Below, one piece after another: positions 56,018 to 64,000 of a stretch of 64,000 nt of DNA. The translations under genes were made by a program, and so were the position numbers. Every line of letters starts with the position of its first letter. The stretch's first letter is position 1. Origin of the DNA: Ammoniphilus sp. CFH 90114 (GTDB lineage: Bacteria > Bacillota > Bacilli > Aneurinibacillales > RAOX-1). Location: contig NZ_SDLI01000001.1 in the NCBI RefSeq assembly GCF_004123195.1, positions 484,133 through 548,132 of the forward strand, written 5' to 3'. The notes under the pieces were generated by a model, which had not been told where the DNA came from, ran no database searches, and saw only the letters and a list, made by a program, of their open reading frames with translations.

Positions 56018-56995
56018 ATGAAATGGTCAAAAGCACAGGTGCAGCTCTTATTAAGCGGGCTTTTTCTAGTGCTTTTTTTGTTTGCGTTGCAATCGCAGGC
56101 AATCGATAGATATGTTTCCTCGGTGAAAGGCATCCCTGTCAATGGCCAGAACAGGGAGGAATGGATGGGGAAGTTACAAGAACTCAAGGCCAAGCATGAA
56201 ATTGCTCCAATTGACGCGCGAATTGATCCAGTTTGGAAGGCCATTCCAGGATACAACGGTATAACTCTCAATATAGAGAAGTCCTTAGACAAGTTAGAGG
56301 ATGCTGGTCGATTTGATCATTCACTCGTAGTGTTCGAGGAAGTTGAGCCAAAAGTAAAACTAGCGGACTTAAACCCCTCTCCCATTTATAGAGGGAACCC
56401 GGATAAGCCTGTAGTTTCTTTCATGATTAATGTAGCTTGGGGCAACGAATATTTACCCGAAATTTTGAGGACATTAGAAAAATATAATGTAAAATCTACC
56501 TTCTTCCTGGATGGTTCTTGGGTAAGCAAGTTTCCAGAGGAAGCCAGAAAGATTAAACAAGCAGGTCATGAGATTGGCAATCATGCCTTTTCTCATCCAG
56601 ACATGAAAACCATTTCACTCAATAGAATCCGCTTGGAGATTTCAAAGACCAACGAGGTTATTCAAAAGGAACTAGATGTCAAACCAACGTTGTTTGCACC
56701 ACCTTCTGGATCTTTTGATGAACGCACCGTACAAATGGCTGCACAAGATGGAATGTATACCATACTATGGACATTAGATACAGTAGATTGGCGTAAACCG
56801 GCACCATCCGAAATTATCCAAAGACTTACTCCGAAATTAGACAATGGCGGCTTGATTCTCATGCATCCTACAGAATCTTCCATGAAAGCCTTACCTGCAT
56901 TATTAGAATCAGCTCAGTCTAAAGGACTTAAAGTAGGTACAGTGAGCGAACTAATCTCCTCCGGACGTGTGTATCCTATTGAGGTGAAAAGGTAA
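56018..56995 (+). CDS. ylxY: YlxY-type polysaccharide deacetylase family protein
   Basis: A 325-residue membrane-anchored or secreted protein of the NodB/YlxY group linked to sporulation; pnp-ylxY-mlpA is the Bacillus order. The N-terminal hydrophobic helix is at 8-28 and the NodB fold at about 130-315. The usual TFDD motif is replaced by MINVAW (136-141), and the Arg of the RPPYG motif by Ala (APPSG, 227-231), although H189/H193, the D257-W258 pair and H283 remain. Deacetylase activity is therefore doubtful. GGAGGTGGG precedes the ATG. Confidence 0.88.
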   Translation: MKWSKAQVQLLLSGLFLVLFLFALQSQAIDRYVSSVKGIPVNGQNREEWMGKLQELKAKHEIAPIDARIDPVWKAIPGYNGITLNIEKSLDKLEDAGRFDHSLVVFEEVEPKVKLADLNPSPIYRGNPDKPVVSFMINVAWGNEYLPEILRTLEKYNVKSTFFLDGSWVSKFPEEARKIKQAGHEIGNHAFSHPDMKTISLNRIRLEISKTNEVIQKELDVKPTLFAPPSGSFDERTVQMAAQDGMYTILWTLDTVDWRKPAPSEIIQRLTPKLDNGGLILMHPTESSMKALPALLESAQSKGLKVGTVSELISSGRVYPIEVKR

Positions 56996-57099
56996 TTTTG
57001 CTATAGTAGATATACTGACTGTCAAGGGGCAGATCTTACCAAGGTAATGACCAGCAATAGAGGACCCCACTGTTTGGGGACGACAAGGAGGCTTCACTC

Positions 57100-58356
57100 G
57101 TGATCGAAAAATACACCCTAGATAATGGGGTACGTGTGATAATTGAAAAAATCCCAACCGTGCGCTCTGTCGCTCTGGGGATTTGGGTTGGAACCGGCTC
57201 CCGGAACGAAGAGCCAACGAACAATGGAATTTCCCATTTTATTGAACATATGCTCTTTAAGGGAACGAAGTCCAGATCAGCGAAAGAGATAGCCGAGTCC
57301 TTTGACCAAATAGGCGGTCATGTTAACGCCTTTACTTCTAAAGAATACACGTGCTATTATGCCAGAGTATTGGATGATCATGCTCCAATGGCGCTTGATA
57401 TACTTTCGGATATGTTCTTTAATTCTGTTTTTGACGAGGAAGAGATTAAGAAAGAACGTAAAGTTGTTATTGAAGAGATTAAAATGTACGATGATACACC
57501 CGATGATCTTGTTCATGATCTGATCTCTAAGGCCAGTTTTCCTCATCACTCCCTGGGGTACAGCATACTAGGAACTGAGGATGTACTAAATCAGCTTAAT
57601 CAGGACAAAATCCTTTCTTATATTAATCAACGTTATACACCATCGAATGTGGTTATAACCGTTGCCGGAAATGTAACGGACGGACTATTAATGTCCATTA
57701 AAGAACAATTCTCTGCATTCCAGCGTGGAACAGAGGATAACAGCAGGACAATCCCACAGTTTCATGCGGGAATCAAGTTGAAGAAAAAGGATACCGAACA
57801 AGCACATCTATGCTTAGCTTTTCCAGGGCTTGAGGTAGGAAATAAGGATATCTACGCACTTATACTAATGAATAATATTCTTGGCGGCAGCATGAGTTCA
57901 AGGCTGTTCCAGGAAGTTCGTGAAGAGCGTGGCTTAGCTTACTCTGTGTTCTCTTATCATTCTTCCTTCCAAGATAATGGAATGTTTACGGTATATGCGG
58001 GCACAGCTCCGAATCAGCTAGAAGAGGTCTACTCTGTGGTTGTTAATACCCTGCAATCCTTGAAGGCCGATGGAATGACAAAGGAAGAGTTGAAAAAAGG
58101 AAAAGAACAGCTCAAAGGTAGTCTAATGTTAAGCTTAGAGAGCACGAATAGCCGAATGAGTCGTCTGGGTAAGAATGAGTTGCTTCTCGGGAAGCATTTG
58201 AATCTCGATGAGATCCTTCAAAGAGTAGACAATGTTTCGCTCGGTCATGTAAAGGAAACTATTGATAAAATATTTAATCAACCTATGTCGATTGCGTTAG
58301 TTAGTCCTTTCGAGGAATTACCAGCGTCTTTTAATCAGGAACATCTACTAAGATAA
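57100..58356 (+). CDS. mlpA: M16 family zinc peptidase (MlpA/YmxG, processing-protease-like)
   Basis: A 418-residue pitrilysin-family metallopeptidase with the inverted zinc motif HFIEH at 46-50 and downstream glutamate in the EEDEIKKERKVVIEEI-type region (here DEEEIKKERKVVIEEIK). The C-terminal half contains the partner-domain feature SRLFQEVREERGLAYSVFSYHS. The GTG follows AAGGAGG. Upstream, CCCCA (57065-57069) can pair with TGGGG (57075-57079). It lies between ylxY and dut, as in Bacillus. Confidence 0.93.
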   Translation: MIEKYTLDNGVRVIIEKIPTVRSVALGIWVGTGSRNEEPTNNGISHFIEHMLFKGTKSRSAKEIAESFDQIGGHVNAFTSKEYTCYYARVLDDHAPMALDILSDMFFNSVFDEEEIKKERKVVIEEIKMYDDTPDDLVHDLISKASFPHHSLGYSILGTEDVLNQLNQDKILSYINQRYTPSNVVITVAGNVTDGLLMSIKEQFSAFQRGTEDNSRTIPQFHAGIKLKKKDTEQAHLCLAFPGLEVGNKDIYALILMNNILGGSMSSRLFQEVREERGLAYSVFSYHSSFQDNGMFTVYAGTAPNQLEEVYSVVVNTLQSLKADGMTKEELKKGKEQLKGSLMLSLESTNSRMSRLGKNELLLGKHLNLDEILQRVDNVSLGHVKETIDKIFNQPMSIALVSPFEELPASFNQEHLLR

Positions 58357-58378
58357 CGTCATGAAGGGAGGGGAGCTT

Positions 58379-58834
58379 TTGCAACCTTCTATAGTCACCA
58401 TACAAATTATGAAGACACCAGGGAATGAGGATATAAGCCTTCCTTCTAAAATGTCAGAATTTGCAGCCGGCTTTGACCTTTATGCTGCAACTAAGGATTC
58501 GGTAGCTATTGCCCCGGGTCAACGTGCACTAATCCCTGCCGGTTTTTCTTTGGCTCTACCAGTCAATATGGAGGCTCAGATTAGACCAAGGAGCGGGCTC
58601 GCATTGAAGCATGGGATCACCTGTCTGAACTCTCCGGGGACCATCGATGCTGACTACCGTGGAGAAATCGGGGTTATTTTAATTAACCATGGAGAGGATG
58701 TATTTAGCATCTCTCGAGGAGATCGGATCGCACAAATGGTCATTCAATACGTTCCATCTGTTGAATGGGAGATCGTTCAGGAACTTCCATCAAGTAATAG
58801 AGGTGCTGGTGGATTCGGCCACACTGGAGTTTAA
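58379..58834 (+). CDS. dut: dUTP diphosphatase
   Basis: Dut hydrolyses dUTP to dUMP, keeping uracil out of DNA. The product has about 151 residues from the TTG at 58379; the in-frame ATG at 58361 is followed by the ribosome site AAGGGAGGGGAG and so is unlikely. Motifs: AGFDLYA, RPRSGLALKHG, NSPGTIDADYRGE, RGDRIAQMV and RGAGGFGHTG, where His replaces the usual Ser in the last. A strong terminator follows. Confidence 0.94.
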   Translation: MQPSIVTIQIMKTPGNEDISLPSKMSEFAAGFDLYAATKDSVAIAPGQRALIPAGFSLALPVNMEAQIRPRSGLALKHGITCLNSPGTIDADYRGEIGVILINHGEDVFSISRGDRIAQMVIQYVPSVEWEIVQELPSSNRGAGGFGHTGV

Positions 58835-58851
58835 TAGTAAAATCTGTAGCT

Positions 58852-58889
58852 AGTACTTTTGCTTTTAGAGCAGAAGTACTTTTTTTTTT
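58852..58889 (+). terminator. Rho-independent terminator after dut
   Basis: An 11-bp stem (58852-58862 with 58870-58880, one T-G) with a 7-base loop and nine T. Confidence 0.92.
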
Positions 58890-58952
58890 GCTAAGAGCAT
58901 ATCCTTCCACTGCAGGGATCATGAATTCTAAGATGAAAGGAATGGGAAAAGG

Positions 58953-59207
58953 ATGAGATATAGCGAATTTAGTGGGAAAGAAATCATTGATCTCGACAAC
59001 GGAGAGCGAATGGGAATGCTTGGACATTCCGATTTAGTCATTCATACTGAATCTGGACAAATCGATTCTATTATCCTTCCTGGTACCTCTTTCTTAGGGT
59101 GGGGAAAAAAGAAAAATGATTGTGTCATCCCGTGGAATGCCATTCGTAAGATTGGACCAGATATGATTATTGTTGAACTGAGAGAAAGAGGAAGGGCGAA
59201 ATATTAA
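58953..59207 (+). CDS. YlmC/YmxH family sporulation-associated PRC-barrel protein
   Basis: An 84-residue PRC-barrel protein of the YlmC/YmxH family, which is common in spore formers and has no established activity. The pattern RYSEFSGKEIIDLDNGERMG, followed by LPGTSFLGWGKKKNDCVIPWNAIRKIG and the ending VELRERGR, is typical. GGGAAAAGG precedes the ATG. It stands alone between the dut terminator and the dipicolinate genes. Confidence 0.88.
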   Translation: MRYSEFSGKEIIDLDNGERMGMLGHSDLVIHTESGQIDSIILPGTSFLGWGKKKNDCVIPWNAIRKIGPDMIIVELRERGRAKY

Positions 59208-59255
59208 ATAAATTGTTAAAGTAATTCTATATAAGGATAGTAGCTGAATGGGTGT

Positions 59256-59283
59256 AACGCTTCCGTGGGCGCTCACATACGAT
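59256..59283 (+). promoter_or_regulatory. Candidate sigma-K promoter before dpaA
   Basis: AAC (59256-59258), 17 bases, CATACGAT (59276-59283) resembles the sigma-K pattern of AC and CATAnnnTA. The spoVF operon of Bacillus subtilis is sigma-K dependent. The site lies 110 bases before dpaA. The rest of this 186-base gap shows nothing else I can support. Confidence 0.35.
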
Positions 59284-59393
59284 GAGGGTAGAACGCAACG
59301 AATTCCGGCAAACGGCTTTGAAAAAATCAATTCGTTTATACTTTTAATGTCAACTTTATTGTAGTAAACTGTTTGAAAGGGGTTATCAGCTTT

Positions 59394-60293
59394 ATGCTCA
59401 CAGGGATTCACGCTACCTTCATCGGAGGAGATGCTCGCCAACTTGAAGTAATTAAGAAGTTTATCGAGCTGGACGCATCGGTAACCCTCATTGGATTTGA
59501 TAATCTAGAAAGTAATTTTATTGGAGCCACGAAAAAGGAACTTTCCTTGGACGTACTGCAGGAAACGGATGCTTTAATTCTTCCTATCGTAGGTACAGAT
59601 GACGAAGGGGTGGTAGAGAGCATCTTCTGTTCAAAGCCGGTTCAATTAACTGACAAACACTTCGAGGTCATGAATAAAAATATGGTCATTTATACAGGTA
59701 TGGCTAAGCCATTCCTTAGAGACCATAGCCAAGCTTATCAATTGCAACTCGTTGAGATTCTTGATCGGGACGATGTAGCCATATATAACTCCATCCCTAC
59801 TGTAGAGGGAGCGTTAATGATGGCGATTCAGAATACAGACATCACGATCCATGGGTCTACCTGCATTGTATTGGGCCTTGGAAGGGTAGGAATATCAATG
59901 GCAAGGGCTCTGCACGCTTTAGGGGCCCATGTCCGAGTGGGCGCGAGGAAGCCTGAACATCTAGCAAGAATTTACGAAATGGGCTTATCTCCGTTTGAGT
60001 TAGATGATCTTGCGGAACAGGTAGACGATGTGGATATTGTCTATAATACGATCCCCAAAATGGTAGTCACTCCGCAAATTATTGCTCGTATGCCCCACCA
60101 TACCCTTATCATAGATCTCGCTTCTAAGCCTGGTGGAGTAGACTTTCGATATGCTGAAAAAAGAGGAATTAAGGCCTTGTTAGCACCTGGTTTGCCTGGA
60201 ATTGTTGCGCCGAAGACAGCAGGCCAGATTATTGCTAAGACTCTGTCTAGGCTGGTTTCTGAACAAATGGCAGATCGGGAGGGATCATCATGA
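59394..60293 (+). CDS. dpaA: Dipicolinate synthase subunit A
   Basis: DpaA (SpoVFA) with DpaB makes dipicolinic acid in the mother cell during sporulation. The 299-residue product starts MLTGIHATFIGGDARQLE and has a Rossmann motif (VLGLGRVGISMARAL) near 160-175 with VRVGARK after it. The ATG at 59394 fits the family N-terminus; an in-frame TTG at 59373 adds seven residues and is itself part of the ribosome site. It overlaps dpaB by four bases. Confidence 0.95.
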   Translation: MLTGIHATFIGGDARQLEVIKKFIELDASVTLIGFDNLESNFIGATKKELSLDVLQETDALILPIVGTDDEGVVESIFCSKPVQLTDKHFEVMNKNMVIYTGMAKPFLRDHSQAYQLQLVEILDRDDVAIYNSIPTVEGALMMAIQNTDITIHGSTCIVLGLGRVGISMARALHALGAHVRVGARKPEHLARIYEMGLSPFELDDLAEQVDDVDIVYNTIPKMVVTPQIIARMPHHTLIIDLASKPGGVDFRYAEKRGIKALLAPGLPGIVAPKTAGQIIAKTLSRLVSEQMADREGSS

Positions 60294-60889
60294 AATTAGC
60301 AGGAAAAACAATTGGTTTTGGAGTAACGGGCTCTCATTGTACCTTAGAGGAGATAATGCCTCAAATTAAGCGATTAGTTGATGAGGGAGCGAATGTAATT
60401 CCCATCATTACACATACGGTGGCAACGACGGATACGTATTTTGGGAATGCCGTGGACTGGAAAAAGCAGTTAGAAGATATCACCGGCAACAAAATTATTT
60501 CAACAATTGTGGATGCTGAGCCGCTAGGGCCGAAAAGACCTCTAGATGTCATGGTTATTGCACCGATGACAGGCGGATCAACAAGTAAATTTGCTAATGC
60601 TTTAACAGACAGCCCTGTACTAATGGCTGCCAAGGCAACCATGCGTAACCATAGACCGGTGGTATTAGCTATTTCTACAAACGATGGTCTAGGACTAAAC
60701 ATGGCAAACATTGCTAAATTAATGGCTGCGAAGGATATCTATTTTGTTCCATTTGGGCAAGACGCTCCTGAGAAAAAGCCAAAATCATTAGTGGCAAGGA
60801 TGGAATTAATTAAGGAAACTTGTGAGATGGCTCTTGAGGGCAAGCAGCTGCAGCCAGTGATTGTTGAAAAATTTAAATATATGCACTAG
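60290..60889 (+). CDS. dpaB: Dipicolinate synthase subunit B
   Basis: DpaB (SpoVFB) is the flavoprotein-like subunit. The 199-residue product has the phosphopantothenoylcysteine decarboxylase-type fold with IGFGVTGSHCTLEEIMPQ at the start and VIAPMTGGSTSKFANALTD in the middle. It is coupled to dpaA by a four-base ATGA overlap, consistent with a two-subunit enzyme. Confidence 0.95.
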   Translation: MKLAGKTIGFGVTGSHCTLEEIMPQIKRLVDEGANVIPIITHTVATTDTYFGNAVDWKKQLEDITGNKIISTIVDAEPLGPKRPLDVMVIAPMTGGSTSKFANALTDSPVLMAAKATMRNHRPVVLAISTNDGLGLNMANIAKLMAAKDIYFVPFGQDAPEKKPKSLVARMELIKETCEMALEGKQLQPVIVEKFKYMH

Positions 60890-60925
60890 TATATACAATA
60901 ACCATAGGATAAGGGAGAGAATACA

Positions 60926-61969
60926 ATGGCAAATGCAAAAACTTTTAATGTAGCAGTAGTCGGAGCAACGGGAGCAGTAGGTACACAGATTTTACGTTTG
61001 TTGGAAGAACGTAATTTCCCAATTAGTCAGTTGAAGTGTCTCTCCTCTGCAAGATCTGCAGGAGCAACTTTAACCTTTAAGGGACAGGAAATAATCGTAG
61101 AAGAAGCTACTCCAGAAAGCTTTGAAGGAATTGATTTTGCCTTGTTCAGCGCTGGAGGAAGCGTAAGTAAAGCCTTAGCACAAGAGGCTGTACAACGCGG
61201 GGCTGTAGTTATTGATAATACGAATGCGTTCAGAATGACTCCAGAAGTTCCGCTTGTTGTGCCAGAAGTAAATATGGAAAAAGCGTTCGAACATCAAGGA
61301 ATCATAGCTAACCCTAATTGCTCTACGATCCAGATGGTGGCAGCTCTTCAGCCGATTAAAGAAAAGTATGGTATTGACCGCATTATTGTTTCCACCTACC
61401 AAGCGGTATCAGGTGCTGGTAATCGTGCAATCGGGGATCTTGTAAGCCAGACTCAAGCGGTGTTGGAAGGAAAAGAGGCTAATGGAGAAATCTTACCTGT
61501 TGGCTCCTTGCCAAAGAAACATCAAATGGCTTTTAACGTTATCCCTCAAATTGATGTCTTCCAAGAAAATGGCTTTACTCTAGAAGAAATGAAAATGATT
61601 AATGAAACAAAAAAGATCTTTGGTGATGAAAACGTAAAGGTTGCTGCAACTTGCGTTCGTGTTCCTGTCTTAAACGGACATTCCGAATCTGTTTATGTTG
61701 AAACCAAAGAGGATTTCAACTTAGATGAGATCAAGGAATTATTAGCTCATGCTCCTGGAGTCACGCTAATCGACGACCCTGCTGAACAGGCATACCCGTT
61801 AGCTACTGATTCAACTGGGAAACTTGAAGTATTCGTAGGACGTTTAAGAAAAGACGTATCTGAGCCTCGTGGTCTTCATATGTGGATTGTAAGTGACAAC
61901 CTACTCAAGGGGGCTGCATGGAACGCAGTCCAAATTGCAGAACAAATGGCAGCTAAATTTGAAAATTAA
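60926..61969 (+). CDS. asd: Aspartate-semialdehyde dehydrogenase
   Basis: Asd makes aspartate semialdehyde, the branch point to lysine, DAP, threonine and methionine. The 347-residue product has GATGAVGTQILRLLEER near the N-terminus, the catalytic cysteine in NPNCSTIQM at about 130, and the conserved QAVSGAGNRAI and RVPVLNGHSESVYVE segments. AAGGGAGAG precedes the ATG. Confidence 0.97.
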   Translation: MANAKTFNVAVVGATGAVGTQILRLLEERNFPISQLKCLSSARSAGATLTFKGQEIIVEEATPESFEGIDFALFSAGGSVSKALAQEAVQRGAVVIDNTNAFRMTPEVPLVVPEVNMEKAFEHQGIIANPNCSTIQMVAALQPIKEKYGIDRIIVSTYQAVSGAGNRAIGDLVSQTQAVLEGKEANGEILPVGSLPKKHQMAFNVIPQIDVFQENGFTLEEMKMINETKKIFGDENVKVAATCVRVPVLNGHSESVYVETKEDFNLDEIKELLAHAPGVTLIDDPAEQAYPLATDSTGKLEVFVGRLRKDVSEPRGLHMWIVSDNLLKGAAWNAVQIAEQMAAKFEN

Positions 61970-62034
61970 CATAATGGATGTCCCTTTGGTTAGGTCTCAA
62001 TTAAGCAATGATCTACAAGGGAGCAATGTGAAGA

Positions 62035-63261
62035 ATGAAAATATTAGTTCAGAAATTCGGAGGTTCTTCCCTATCTTCACCTGAAGATAGGGAAGAAGCT
62101 ATTAATCATATTTGTTTAGCATTGGATGAAGGGTATTCAGTTTGCGTTGTCGTTTCAGCTATGGGACGTAAGGGTCAACCCTACGCAACGGATACCCTGA
62201 TCGAATTGATTCGTTCGAACGGTTCTACCTTGCAGAAGAGGGATTGGGACTTACTTCTTCATTGTGGAGAAGTAATCTCCGCCACAACTCTAGCTAGTAT
62301 GCTTAATAGCAGAGACATATCTGCAACTGTTTTAACCGGTGGGCAAGCAGGGATTATTACAGACAATGAGTTTGGTAATGCCCAGATTCAAAAAATGGAT
62401 GGAACGAGAATTAAAAAAGAATTATCGAACCATCGTGTTGTCATCGTGACAGGATTTCAAGGAAGAACAGAAGATTGGGAGGTCACGACTCTAGGGAGAG
62501 GTGGGAGCGATACGACAGCCACAGCCTTAGGAGTTGCTTTAAGGGCAGAATGCGTGGATATATTTACAGATGTGAGCGGGGTTATGACAGCCGATCCTCG
62601 CATTGTAGAGGACGCTCAACAATTAAATGCAGTGACTTATACGGAAATAGCGAACATGGCTTACCAGGGGGCAAAAGTTATTCACCCAAGAGCTGTAGAG
62701 ATGGCAATGCAAGGGAATATTCCAATTCGTGTTCGCTCTACATTTAGTAGTGATGCAGGAACTCTGGTAGCTAACCGTTCCGAACTTCAAAAGAGATCCG
62801 ATCAAACAGTGGAAAGAACCATTACGGGTATTGCTCACATTTCCAATATTACGCAGATAAAAGTGTTAGCAAGGGACGGACAGTACGATTTACAGTTAAG
62901 TGTATTTAAGGCAATGGCTGAACATGGAATAAGCGTTGACTTCATAAACGTAAACCCTATTGGAGTAGCCTATACTGTGAGGGATGAAGTTGCAGAGAAA
63001 GCAGTAAGAATTCTTCAGGAAATGGGCAATGATCCAATACCGACTCCGCATTGTGCCAAGGTTTCCATTATTGGCGCTGGTATGGCAGGAGTTCCCGGCG
63101 TAATGGCCAAAATAGCCGAAGCCTTAAATCAAGAAGATATTCAGATATTACAATGTGCAGACTCCCATACGACCATATGGGTATTGGTGAAGGAAGAGGA
63201 TATGATAAAAGCGGTCCGGGCCCTTCATCGCAAATTCGATTTGCATAAACTTGCACACTAG
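62035..63261 (+). CDS. dapG: Aspartokinase I DapG
   Basis: Aspartokinase makes aspartyl phosphate. The 408-residue product begins with the kinase motif KFGGSSL, has RGGSDTTATALGVAL at about 155-170 and DPRIV, and two C-terminal ACT domains for feedback control. The asd-dapG-dapA context and the length match the diaminopimelate-sensitive DapG of Bacillus. A perfect inverted repeat covers codons 10-21; see the separate entry. Confidence 0.95.
   Translation: MKILVQKFGGSSLSSPEDREEAINHICLALDEGYSVCVVVSAMGRKGQPYATDTLIELIRSNGSTLQKRDWDLLLHCGEVISATTLASMLNSRDISATVLTGGQAGIITDNEFGNAQIQKMDGTRIKKELSNHRVVIVTGFQGRTEDWEVTTLGRGGSDTTATALGVALRAECVDIFTDVSGVMTADPRIVEDAQQLNAVTYTEIANMAYQGAKVIHPRAVEMAMQGNIPIRVRSTFSSDAGTLVANRSELQKRSDQTVERTITGIAHISNITQIKVLARDGQYDLQLSVFKAMAEHGISVDFINVNPIGVAYTVRDEVAEKAVRILQEMGNDPIPTPHCAKVSIIGAGMAGVPGVMAKIAEALNQEDIQILQCADSHTTIWVLVKEEDMIKAVRALHRKFDLHKLAH
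62064..62097 (+). repeat. Perfect 16-bp inverted repeat within dapG
   Basis: The arm 62064-62079 is an exact reverse complement of 62082-62097, with CC between. In RNA this gives a stem of about 15 bp with a four-base loop, starting 29 bases after the A of the dapG start codon. It encodes part of the GGSSLSSPEDREE stretch. No T-run follows the 3' arm. Confidence 0.95.
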
Positions 63262-63282
63262 ACTTGAAGGGAGAGCCCCATC

Positions 63283-64000
63283 GTGACAGATTTCGGACGT
63301 TTATTGACAGCAATGGTCACACCTTTTAATGAAGACCTTGAGGTGGACTTTGAGAAAACAACACAATTAGTTAACCATCTTATCCAAACCGGGACGGATA
63401 CCATTGTAGTTGGTGGTACCACAGGGGAATCGCCTACCCTGAGTAAAGAAGAAAAAGTAGCTTTGTTTAAACATGTTGCTCAGCAAGCCAAAGGAAAAGC
63501 AAAAGTAATTGCCGGGACGGGAAGCAATAGTACCCAGGCTTCTATTGAATTAACTCGTAAAGCGGAAGAAGCGGGTGTAGACGGAATTATGCTAGTGGTT
63601 CCGTATTATAACAAGCCTTCTCAAGAAGGATTATACCAACATTTCAAGGCTATTGCGGAATCAACAACCTTGCCGGTTATGCTCTATAACATTCCAGGCC
63701 GCTCTGCTATTAATATGCAGGTAGAAACAATTCTCCGTCTTGCTCAAATTTCTAACATAACTTCTGTTAAAGAGGCTAGTGGTGATCTCACTCCGGTAGC
63801 AGTTCTCGTAGATAAAGCGCCTGTTGGCTTTAAAGTGTATACAGGTGACGACAAGCTTACTCTCCCTACCTTAAGTGTTGGAGGCCATGGTGTAGTGAGC
63901 GTGGCAAGCCACGTGATTGGTCAGCAAATGAAGAGTTTGATTGAGACCTATGTTAAGGGAGATGTACAGACAGCTGCATCCCTTCATCGGAAATACTTAC
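63283..64000 (+). CDS. dapA: 4-hydroxy-tetrahydrodipicolinate synthase DapA, N-terminal part
   Basis: DapA condenses pyruvate with aspartate semialdehyde. The gene runs off the window after 239 codons; the family is usually about 290 residues. The GTG at 63283 follows AAGGGAG. Motifs: LTAMVTPFN, GGTTGESPTLSKEEK, the tyrosine in MLYNIPGRS, and the Schiff-base lysine in SVKEASGD. Its product is the substrate of DpaAB encoded 3 kb upstream. Confidence 0.96.
   Translation, partial: MTDFGRLLTAMVTPFNEDLEVDFEKTTQLVNHLIQTGTDTIVVGGTTGESPTLSKEEKVALFKHVAQQAKGKAKVIAGTGSNSTQASIELTRKAEEAGVDGIMLVVPYYNKPSQEGLYQHFKAIAESTTLPVMLYNIPGRSAINMQVETILRLAQISNITSVKEASGDLTPVAVLVDKAPVGFKVYTGDDKLTLPTLSVGGHGVVSVASHVIGQQMKSLIETYVKGDVQTAASLHRKYL

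Overview
The window is a gene-dense, single-strand stretch of chromosome from an endospore-forming Gram-positive bacterium (Bacillota, Bacillales in the broad sense). The evidence is the Bacillus-type order hslV-hslU-codY-fla/che, the PolC-type replicative polymerase, CheC/CheD chemotaxis proteins, FliY, SigD and a SwrB-like protein, and sporulation genes (dipicolinate synthase dpaA/dpaB, a YlxY-type deacetylase). Every gene I can support lies on the + strand. I cannot name the species; a relative of Brevibacillus, Aneurinibacillus or Ammoniphilus is a guess. The sequence is moderately AT-rich by eye, and I see no rRNA, tRNA, insertion sequence, prophage or CRISPR array.

Layout. (1) 1-2560: end of hslV, then hslU and codY, closed by a strong terminator. 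(2) 2717-30782: one long flagellar and chemotaxis operon: flgB, flgC, fliE, fliF, fliG, fliH, fliI, fliJ, a MotE/YlxF-like gene, fliK, a TIGR02530-like gene, the flgE/flgG-type hook gene, flbD/swrD, fliL, fliM, fliY, cheY, fliO, fliP, fliQ, fliR, flhB, flhA, flhF, flhG, cheB, cheA, cheW, cheC, cheD, a small membrane protein, sigD, a small basic protein and a swrB-like gene. The hook-cap gene flgD, expected next to fliK, is not here. (3) 30800-44292: rpsB, tsf, pyrH, frr, uppS, cdsA, dxr, rseP, proS, polC (translation, isoprenoid and phospholipid synthesis, membrane proteolysis, replication). (4) 44329-52571: the nusA-infB operon rimP, nusA, rnpM (ylxR), ylxQ, infB, rbfA, nrnA, truB, ribF; ylxP is absent between infB and rbfA. 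(5) 52646-55868: two small unrecognised genes with their own promoter, then rpsO and pnp. (6) 56018-64000: ylxY-type deacetylase, M16 peptidase, dut, a YlmC/YmxH PRC-barrel gene, dpaA, dpaB, asd, dapG and the start of dapA. The last block makes a pathway: DapG, Asd and DapA turn aspartate into hydroxytetrahydrodipicolinate, which DpaAB oxidises to dipicolinate for the spore core or which continues to diaminopimelate and lysine.

The backbone is conserved, so the points of interest are local: a perfect 16-bp inverted repeat within the first 21 codons of dapG; a promoter-driven pair of small genes wedged between ribF and rpsO; structured leaders before rimP, nusA, tsf and rpsO; the missing flgD; a proline-rich repeat insertion in FliY; and a deacetylase whose catalytic motifs are degenerate. 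There is no gene-free stretch longer than 300 bases. The largest gaps (2503-2716, 44293-44548, 52572-52795, 59208-59393) are described under their regulatory features.
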